Origin: an uncultured Actinomycetes bacterium
GTDB taxonomy: Bacteria; Actinomycetota; Thermoleophilia; Solirubrobacterales; 70-9
Direction of reading: 5' to 3'
NCBI GenBank assembly: GCA_937907435.1
Contig: CALCIA010000118.1
Location: forward strand, 1 to 10,187
DNA: 10,187 nt
Shown here: positions 4,482-10,187 of the stretch, piece by piece
Layout: each line of letters begins with the position of its first letter
How positions within the stretch are numbered: position 1 is the stretch's first letter
Program-made: the position numbers and the translations under genes
Notes under the pieces: generated by a model
Seen by the model: the letters and a program-made list of their open reading frames with translations, nothing else
What the model was told of the DNA's origin: nothing
Database searches by the model: none

Positions 4482-6849
4482 ACGCACGGCTGGGTCCACG
4501 GCCTGGGCCATCGCCATGATCCGTCGGCCGCAGGAGCACCTGCGTCTGGCCTTGGCCGGGCTGCTGGCGGTGGCCGCGATCGCGGTTCTCGCCTCCGCCC
4601 CCACGGCCGACGCCGCCGCCTGCGCCAACGAAGGCTTCCGCGCGGGGCCCAGCGCGCAGCTGCCCGACTGCCGCGCCTACGAGATGGTCTCACCGCCCGA
4701 CATGAACGGCAACGGGATCAGCATCGTCTACGCGATCCGCGGCGACGGCGACGCGATCGCCTACGACACGATCAACGCCTTCGGCGACGAAGCCGCCTCG
4801 AGCATCATGGGCCAGTGGCTGGCCCACCGTGGCGCCGACGGCTGGACCACCACCTCGATCAACCCGCCGACCCCGGGACGCGTCCCCAGCCCCTACGACC
4901 AGCCGGTCCCGCTGGGCGTCGCGAGCGACCTTTCGAGCATCCTCTTCGGGACCCGCTACCCGTACAACCAGCTCGACCAGGCGCCGTACCAGAACATCAG
5001 CCAGTCGGGTAACGGCGACCTCTACCGGTTCATGCCGGGCCCCAGCGCGGAATGGATCAGCCACGGGCCGAACCTGCCCCAGACCGCTCGGATCGACAGC
5101 GCCTTCGGCGGTGCCTCGGCCGACCTCTCGCGGGTCTTCTTCGAAACCACCCAGTCGCTCGCCCCGCTGACCGCCGGCTCGACGGCGCCGAACATCTACG
5201 AACGCCACAACGGCGAACTGAGGGTCGTCAACGTCGACTCCGAAGGCAACCTGATCCCCGGTGGCGCCGGGACCGGTCGCTCCGAATCGGCGGCCGCCGC
5301 CTTCTACTCGGAATTCGGCGGGCCATACCCCTACGCCAACGGCCTCTTCAACCAGGGCCACGCGGTGGACCAGACGGCGGTCTCGGCCAACGGCCAGGTC
5401 GCGTACTTCTCCGCCCCGCGCGTCGGGACGCGCCAGATCTACGTGCGCGTCGACGGCTCGACCACGGTCGACGTCTCGCGCTGCCAGTTCGGCGCCTGCG
5501 CCGGCGAAGGCGCCCCGACCGGCGCCACCTTCATCGCCGCCACGCCGGACGGCAGCTCGGTGATCTTCTCCAGCACCTCGCGGCTGCTGGCGGCGGCGCC
5601 GGAAGGGGGCGGCGTCTACCGCTTCGACCTCGGCACCAAGTTGCTCTCGTTCGTCACTCCGCTGAACGAAGGGAAGGTGTACGCCACGACGAGCGACCTG
5701 ACGTCGCTCTACATCTGCGGCCAGAACGGCTTCGGCCTCTTCCAGGGGGGCTCCATGCACCCGATCGCGCCGATCGCCTGTGAAGGGATGGGCTCCTCGC
5801 GGAACGGTGAACCGCGGATCACGCCGAGCACCGGATACCTGTTCACGACCAAGGCCGGGCCGCGCGAAATCCCGGCCGGCGAAGCCCAGGTGGCGTCTGG
5901 CGAAGCGCGGATCGTGCAGGGAGAAGAAATGGTCGCCAACGGCGAAACGGCCAACGGCGAAGCGACGATCAAATTCGGCGAACGCGAAATCGGCACCGGC
6001 GAAAAGAAGATCACCGCCGGGCACCTGTTCGGCGGCTACGAAAACGCGGGCCTCTCGGAGGTCTACCGCTATGACCCGGCGAGCGGCAAGTTCTACTGCC
6101 TCTCCTGCCGGCCCGACGGCAGCTCTCCCGAAGGCGAATCCGCCCTCCACCTGGGTGGCGGTTCCGGAACCCGCTTCGACCCGGCGTCGGGTGAAGGCGT
6201 CGAAATCCGCAACCTGTCCGACGATGGCACGCGGGCCGTCTTCGCGTCCGAAGACGCGCTGGTACCCGCGGACGTCAACGGCAAGATCGACGTCTACGAG
6301 TGGGAGCTCGCCGGCACCGGCAGCTGCACGACGGCGAGCTCGACCTACAGCGCCCGCTCGGGTGGCTGCGTGTTCCTCGTCTCCTCCGGCACCGACCCCG
6401 TCGGTGCCGTGCTGGAGGGTATGTCGGCGGACGGCAGCGACGTCTTCTTCGCCAGCGAAGTGGCGCTGCTGCCGATCGACACCAGCACCGAATTGCAGGT
6501 CTACGACGCCCGCATCGACGGCGGCATCGCCTCCCAGCAGGAGACCGCCCAGTCGAGCTGCGAGGGCACGGGCTGCCGCGGCTCGGAAGCCTCGCCGTCG
6601 ACCACGCCCCAGGCGACGACCAACTCCTATGCCGGTGAAGGGAACGTGAAGCCGGCCGCTCGCTGCGTGAAGCCGCACAAGCCCAAGAAGAAGGCACGGC
6701 ACCACGGCCGCCGCGCCCACCACAAGTCTGCCCGGACGCAGAGCGCGCGGGCGGCACAGGTGCGGAATCGGCGGGCGGCAAAGAAGCACGCCAAGAAGGC
6801 GCCGAAGCCGCATTGCACCGCCGGCACCAACCGGAGGGCCGGCAAGTGA
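4471..6849 (+). CDS. Secreted beta-propeller (TolB/PD40-like) protein with heptad insert and basic C-terminal tail (792 aa)
   Basis: The GTG at 4471 has AAGGAG 9 nt upstream (ATG 4516 is an alternative). Residues 16-50 form a signal peptide: 'MIRRPQEHLR', a hydrophobic core, then 'PTADAAA'. The mature part opens with Cys51 and 'LPDCRAYEMVSPPD' (64-77), a hallmark I know from Thermoleophilia secreted proteins. Motifs of the form S-x-D-G-x-x-V-x-F-x-S recur near residues 90, 151, 215, 304, 357, 583 and 651, as in TolB/WD40-like propeller blades. A CxxC (543, 546) lies in 'FYCLSCRPDG'. A heptad repeat with Gly-Glu interrupts the blades at 465-517. 'CEGTGC' (697-702) precedes a low-complexity linker and a tail (732-792) in which 29 of 61 residues are Lys, Arg or His. 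There is no LPXTG motif and no second membrane helix, so wall retention by charge is plausible. It lies 59 nt before the next gene, probably co-transcribed. Function unknown. Confidence 0.85.
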   Translation: MRAERTAGSTAWAIAMIRRPQEHLRLALAGLLAVAAIAVLASAPTADAAACANEGFRAGPSAQLPDCRAYEMVSPPDMNGNGISIVYAIRGDGDAIAYDTINAFGDEAASSIMGQWLAHRGADGWTTTSINPPTPGRVPSPYDQPVPLGVASDLSSILFGTRYPYNQLDQAPYQNISQSGNGDLYRFMPGPSAEWISHGPNLPQTARIDSAFGGASADLSRVFFETTQSLAPLTAGSTAPNIYERHNGELRVVNVDSEGNLIPGGAGTGRSESAAAAFYSEFGGPYPYANGLFNQGHAVDQTAVSANGQVAYFSAPRVGTRQIYVRVDGSTTVDVSRCQFGACAGEGAPTGATFIAATPDGSSVIFSSTSRLLAAAPEGGGVYRFDLGTKLLSFVTPLNEGKVYATTSDLTSLYICGQNGFGLFQGGSMHPIAPIACEGMGSSRNGEPRITPSTGYLFTTKAGPREIPAGEAQVASGEARIVQGEEMVANGETANGEATIKFGEREIGTGEKKITAGHLFGGYENAGLSEVYRYDPASGKFYCLSCRPDGSSPEGESALHLGGGSGTRFDPASGEGVEIRNLSDDGTRAVFASEDALVPADVNGKIDVYEWELAGTGSCTTASSTYSARSGGCVFLVSSGTDPVGAVLEGMSADGSDVFFASEVALLPIDTSTELQVYDARIDGGIASQQETAQSSCEGTGCRGSEASPSTTPQATTNSYAGEGNVKPAARCVKPHKPKKKARHHGRRAHHKSARTQSARAAQVRNRRAAKKHAKKAPKPHCTAGTNRRAGK
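5863..6021 (+). repeat. Coding heptad repeat (I/V)-x-x-G-E in the propeller protein
   Basis: Residues 465-517 carry Gly-Glu at 470, 477, 484, 491, 496, 503 and 510, with an eighth Gly at 517. The spacing is 7 residues except for one step of 5. An Ile or Val stands three residues before each Gly (467, 474, 481, 488, 500, 507, 514), except at the short step where it is Thr. In DNA it shows as repeated GGCGAA-like triplets. The regularity resembles either a beta-helix rung repeat or the Gly-containing heptads of coiled-coil regions such as those of YhgE/Pip proteins. Confidence 0.8.
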
Positions 6850-6908
6850 GGCGGCTGCTGGGCAGGGCAGGGACGGAACCGACGACCAGGAGCAGAGGGG
6901 ACGAGCAG

Positions 6909-9900
6909 ATGACGAGTAAGTTCGCGGGGCGGAGTGGGGCGCGCCGGGCGCTGGCGATGGTCGTGGCGATGGCCACCGCGCTCGGGTGCCTGCTGGCCGG
7001 GACCGGCACGGCGGCGGCCGCCCTCGTGCCGGGGGCGCCCGGCGGCCCGAGCTGGGTCACCTCGATGTCGAGCATGCCGACCAACTTCAAGCCGGGGGAG
7101 GAAAACGACAGCTTCCTGGCCTTGGCGACCAACGTCGGCGGCGCCCCCACGACCGGGACCACCACGGTGACGGTCGAACTTCCGCCCGAAGCCGCGGTCA
7201 CCTTCCTCCAGGCCTCGATCAAGGTCGGCCTGTCTCCGGCCGGATCCTGCGCCCAGGCGGGAACCACCGTCACCTGCACCAGCACCACGGCGCTGAAACC
7301 GGGTGAACAGTTCGTCATCCAGGTCTTCGTCGACGTCTCCGCGACCGCCGGCGGCACGCTGGCCAGTCGGGTGACGGTCGCCGGCGGCGGGGCGCCGGAA
7401 ACGGTCGCCGGCGCGGCGCAGACGCCGGTCGGTGGGGACGCCGCCCCGGGCGTCGTGCCCGGCAGCTTCTTCTCGGCCACCTCGACCAACCAGGCGGGCG
7501 CCCATCCGAACGCCACCGCAGGCTTCCAGCTGAACACCGTGCGCCGCACCGAACCGGGCGGCCCCGAACTGGTCGAACCCGCAGGCAGCTCGCTGCGCGA
7601 GATCGAAATCGAAACCCCGCCGGGGCTGATCGGCTCGACGATGGCAGCCCGCACCTGCAGCATCGGCCTCTTCAACTCGGGCCAATGCCCGGCGGACACG
7701 ATCGTCGGCACCGAGAACATCCAGATGGCGATCGCGGGCCCCTACAACCCCGCCTTCGCGTACCTGCCGCTGTTCTTCAACCTGCCGGTCTACAACCTGG
7801 CGGTGCCGGACGGCGTGCCCGCCCAGTTCGGCTTCAAGGTGCTGACCGTCAACGTGATCCTGCGGGCGAAGGTCCGCAGCGGTGGCGACTACGGGCTGAC
7901 GGTCGCGGTCGGCCCCAACTCGCAGGCCGGGCTGATCTTCAGCTCGGAGACGATGTTCTACGGCGTGCCGGCTGACAACAACGAATCGGGCTCGGCGCGG
8001 CTCCCGTTCATCGACAACCCGACCACCTGCGGCTCGCCGCTCACCTCGAGCGCCACCGGCGGCTTCTGGCAGCGGCCGGGCCTCCAGTTCACGGCGCTCT
8101 CGGCGCCGACCACCTGGACCGGTTGTGAACGGGTGCCGTTCTCGCCCTCGCTCTCGCTGCGGCCGCAGACGACCGAAGCCGACAGCCCGACCGGGCTCGA
8201 CGTCGACCTCCACCTGCCGCAGAACACCGACCCCGAAGGTCTCGTGTCGGGGGCGCTGAAGGAAGCGCGGGTGCAGTTGCCGCCCGGGCTGGTCGTCAAC
8301 CCGGCGAGCGCCGCCGGGCTCGGCGCCTGCAGCGAAGCGCAGGTCGGCCTCGGCGATCCGAGCCCGGCCGGCTGTCCCGACAACGCCAAGATCGGCACGG
8401 TGGAAATCGAATCGCCGCTGCTCGACCACCCGATGCCGGGCTCGATCTACGTCGCCACGCCGCACAGCAACCCGTTCGGGACGCTGCTGGCGATGTACGT
8501 GGCGGTCAACGACCCGAAGACCGGGATCACGATCAAGCTCCCCGGGCGGATCGACACCGATCCGAACACCGGTCAGCTGACCGTGAGCGTCCGTGAAAAC
8601 CCGCAGCTGCCGTTCGAAGACGTGCGGATGCGGTTCTTCGGCGGCCCGCAGGCGGCGCTGAAGACGCCGCAGGCCTGCGGCAGCTACACGACCGCGGCGC
8701 AGTTGGTGCCGTGGGGCTCGCCGGCGATTCCGGACGCGAACGTCGTCGACTCCTTCGCCGTCGACCGCGGCGCGGGTGGCGGCGGTTGCGCCGGCGGCGA
8801 AGCGAGTGAACCCAACCAGCCGCAGTTCGAAGCGGGCAGCGTCCTCACCGAAGCCGGCGCCGAATCGCCGATGGTGGTGCGGATCTCCCGCCAGGACGGC
8901 TCGCAGCGCTTCGGTGCGCTGAACGTCGACCTGCCCAAGGGCCTGCTGGCGCGGCTCGCCGGCGTCCCCTATTGCTCCGATGCGGCGATCGCCGCGGCGG
9001 CGAACAAGAGCGGGCGCGCCGAGCAGGCGAGCCCGAGCTGTCCGTCCGCCTCGCGGATCGGCACCGTGCAGGTCGCCGCCGGCGCCGGCTCGCAGCCGTA
9101 CCAGGTCAGCGGCAACGCCTACCTGGCCGGCCCCTACAAGGGCGCGCCGATCTCGCTGGTGGTCGTCACGCCGGCTGTGGCCGGACCATTCGACCTCGGC
9201 ACCGTCGTCGTCAGGACGGCGCTGAACGTCGATCCGATCACGACGCAGGTGAGCGCGAAGAGCGACCGGCTGCCGACGATCCTCGACGGCATCCCGCTCG
9301 ACCTGCGCGAGGTGAAGGTCAGCCTCGACCGGCCGAGCTTCACCCGCAACCCGACCAACTGCGAACCGACCTCGATCGGGGGCACCGTGTTCTCCGCCCT
9401 CGGCGGGGCGGCCTCGGTGTCCAACCGCTTCCAGGTCGGCTCCTGCAAGGCGCTCGCCTTCCAGCCGAAGCTGAAGCTGCAGCTGAAGGGCTCGACCAAG
9501 CGCACCGGCCACCCGGCGCTGAAGGCGGTCGTGACCTACCCGAAGGAAGGCAAGTACGCCAACATCGCGCGGGCCCAGGTCGGCCTGCCGCACTCGGAGT
9601 TCCTCGACCAGGGCAACCTCAACAAGACCTGCACCAAGCCGGTCCTGCTGGCGGGCAACTGCCCGAAGAGCTCGGTCTACGGCTACGCCAAGGCCTGGAC
9701 GCCGCTGCTCGACAAGCCCCTGGAGGGCAACGTCTACCTGGTCGGCGGCTACGGCTACAAGCTGCCCGCCCTGGTCGCCGAACTCAATGGCCAGTTCCGC
9801 GTCCTCCTGGTGGGCCGGGTCGACTCCGGCAAGAACAAGGGCGTCCGCAACACCTTCGAAGTGGTGCCCGACGCCCCGGTCAGCCGCTTCGAACTCCGGA

Positions 9901-10082
9901 TGAAGGGCGGCAAGAAGTACGGCCTGCTCATCAACTCCGAAAACTCCTGCCGCAAGAAGCAGCAGGCCAGCGCCCTGTTCACCGCCCAGAACGGCGACCA
10001 ACTCCACCTGCGGCCGCAGATCACCAACGGCTGCGGCAACAAGAAGGCGCACAAGAACAAGGGGCACCGCGCCGGGAAGTAG
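6909..10082 (+). CDS. Secreted four-module cysteine-rich repeat protein with DUF11-like domain (1057 aa)
   Basis: The ATG at 6909 follows AGAGGGG about 8 nt upstream. Residues 1-38 are a signal peptide (RR at 12-13, hydrophobic core, 'GTAAAA'). Residues 60-190 look like a DUF11-type beta-sandwich: 'NFKPGEENDSF', a Cys114...Cys123 hairpin in 'GTTVTCTS', then 'LKPGEQFVIQVFVDVSATAGG'. The rest is four tandem modules with cysteines at 250/260/374/406, 474/489/590/627, 689/711/818/846 and 908/918/1014/1042. Each has C-x(9-21)-C, followed in all but the first by a Pro-led 'IGTV'-type strand and 'PLLD.P..G..Y(L/V)', then 'NPT.C' or a variant and a Gly-Cys near the module end. The protein ends 'KKAHKNKGHRAGK'. 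The pattern predicts an exported, disulfide-stabilised beta-rich rod. I recognise similar proteins from Thermoleophilia but know no function. No enzyme motif or LPXTG is seen. 'ALGC' (24-27) is a poor lipobox. It follows the propeller gene by 59 nt and is closed by a terminator. Confidence 0.87.
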   Translation: MTSKFAGRSGARRALAMVVAMATALGCLLAGTGTAAAALVPGAPGGPSWVTSMSSMPTNFKPGEENDSFLALATNVGGAPTTGTTTVTVELPPEAAVTFLQASIKVGLSPAGSCAQAGTTVTCTSTTALKPGEQFVIQVFVDVSATAGGTLASRVTVAGGGAPETVAGAAQTPVGGDAAPGVVPGSFFSATSTNQAGAHPNATAGFQLNTVRRTEPGGPELVEPAGSSLREIEIETPPGLIGSTMAARTCSIGLFNSGQCPADTIVGTENIQMAIAGPYNPAFAYLPLFFNLPVYNLAVPDGVPAQFGFKVLTVNVILRAKVRSGGDYGLTVAVGPNSQAGLIFSSETMFYGVPADNNESGSARLPFIDNPTTCGSPLTSSATGGFWQRPGLQFTALSAPTTWTGCERVPFSPSLSLRPQTTEADSPTGLDVDLHLPQNTDPEGLVSGALKEARVQLPPGLVVNPASAAGLGACSEAQVGLGDPSPAGCPDNAKIGTVEIESPLLDHPMPGSIYVATPHSNPFGTLLAMYVAVNDPKTGITIKLPGRIDTDPNTGQLTVSVRENPQLPFEDVRMRFFGGPQAALKTPQACGSYTTAAQLVPWGSPAIPDANVVDSFAVDRGAGGGGCAGGEASEPNQPQFEAGSVLTEAGAESPMVVRISRQDGSQRFGALNVDLPKGLLARLAGVPYCSDAAIAAAANKSGRAEQASPSCPSASRIGTVQVAAGAGSQPYQVSGNAYLAGPYKGAPISLVVVTPAVAGPFDLGTVVVRTALNVDPITTQVSAKSDRLPTILDGIPLDLREVKVSLDRPSFTRNPTNCEPTSIGGTVFSALGGAASVSNRFQVGSCKALAFQPKLKLQLKGSTKRTGHPALKAVVTYPKEGKYANIARAQVGLPHSEFLDQGNLNKTCTKPVLLAGNCPKSSVYGYAKAWTPLLDKPLEGNVYLVGGYGYKLPALVAELNGQFRVLLVGRVDSGKNKGVRNTFEVVPDAPVSRFELRMKGGKKYGLLINSENSCRKKQQASALFTAQNGDQLHLRPQITNGCGNKKAHKNKGHRAGK

Positions 10083-10091
10083 TCGGCGGGA

Positions 10092-10126
10092 CGGCGCACC
10101 GCGGGCCTTGCGGCCGCGGTGCGCCG
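10092..10126 (+). terminator. Hairpin terminator after the secreted-protein operon
   Basis: CGGCGCACCGCGG (10092-10104) and CCGCGGTGCGCCG (10114-10126) are perfect reverse complements, giving a 13-bp stem with a 9-nt loop. It starts 9 nt after the TAG stop of the four-module protein. No T-run follows. The remaining 61 bases to the end of the window (10127-10187) show nothing I can name. Confidence 0.72.
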
Positions 10127-10187
10127 GGGGCTGTCCGAGGTGGCGGGTGCGGGTGTCCTGGGCTCCTCATGGGGGTCCTGGCAGGCT

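Noticed and set aside
3567..4628. A 353-residue minus-strand frame spanning the intergenic stretch
   Set aside because: It runs through the terminator hairpin, the inverted repeat and the promoter-like region and overlaps the ends of two real genes. Composition is Arg/Gly/Pro-rich and no motif is visible.
4690..6813. A 707-residue minus-strand open frame antisense to the propeller gene
   Set aside because: Same reasoning: Arg/Gly/Val-rich shadow with no recognisable fold, while the plus strand has signal peptide, blade motifs and a good ribosome binding site.
6978..6992. Possible lipobox (ALGC) in the four-module protein
   Set aside because: The -3 position is Ala and -2 is Leu, which is a poor match, and the hydrophobic segment continues beyond the Cys to an AAA-type signal peptidase I site.
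6627..10067. A 1146-residue open frame on the minus strand, antisense to the four-module gene
   Set aside because: It mirrors the sense gene over its whole length. Its product is an Arg/Gly/Ala/Val/Asp-rich string without domains, signal or ribosome binding site, as expected from the complement of a gene with G/C third positions.

Overview
This window most likely comes from a very GC-rich actinobacterium of the class Thermoleophilia (Solirubrobacterales or a relative). That placement is from memory and not from a search. It rests on three things: TetR proteins with an N-terminal 'GRHGLPPEFV.QNQ' extension, a secreted beta-propeller protein that opens with 'LPDCRAYEMVSPPD' after its signal peptide, and a long secreted repeat protein with 'CP..(I/V)GTV' modules. 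I recognise all three as recurrent in that lineage. No RNA gene, insertion sequence, CRISPR array or phage gene is visible.

Left part (about 1-3612): five TetR/AcrR-type regulators lie side by side with no enzyme, transporter or other obvious target gene among them. Three point left (49-681, 694-1371, 1453-2109) and two point right (2311-2885 and 2929-3612). They diverge from an A/T-richer spacer at 2110-2310 that carries three copies of TCCCTGAA. The first rightward regulator is broken: its C-terminal half is intact but in another reading frame, about 20 codons appear to be missing, and the break lies on a perfect 20-bp palindrome. As a result one open frame runs through into the next regulator.

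Middle (3613-4470): an 858-bp stretch without a convincing gene. It holds a terminator-like hairpin just after the last TetR gene, a second long inverted repeat that can fold in two ways, a plausible sigma-70-like promoter near 3838-3867, and then a leader of about 600 nt before the next gene. The leader contains one doubtful ORF (3996-4481) with a good ribosome binding site.

Right part (4471-10082): two large secreted proteins, probably one transcription unit (59-bp gap, terminator hairpin after the second). The first (792 aa) is a beta-propeller-type protein carrying an unusual heptad repeat and a Lys/Arg/His-rich tail. The second (1057 aa) has a signal peptide, a DUF11-like domain and four tandem modules of about 219 residues, each with exactly four cysteines, and also ends in a basic tail. 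Both use GAA for glutamate far more than the neighbouring TetR genes do. They are probably exported together to the cell surface or wall; their function is unknown. The strongest candidates for something undescribed are this secreted pair and the orphan TetR array.
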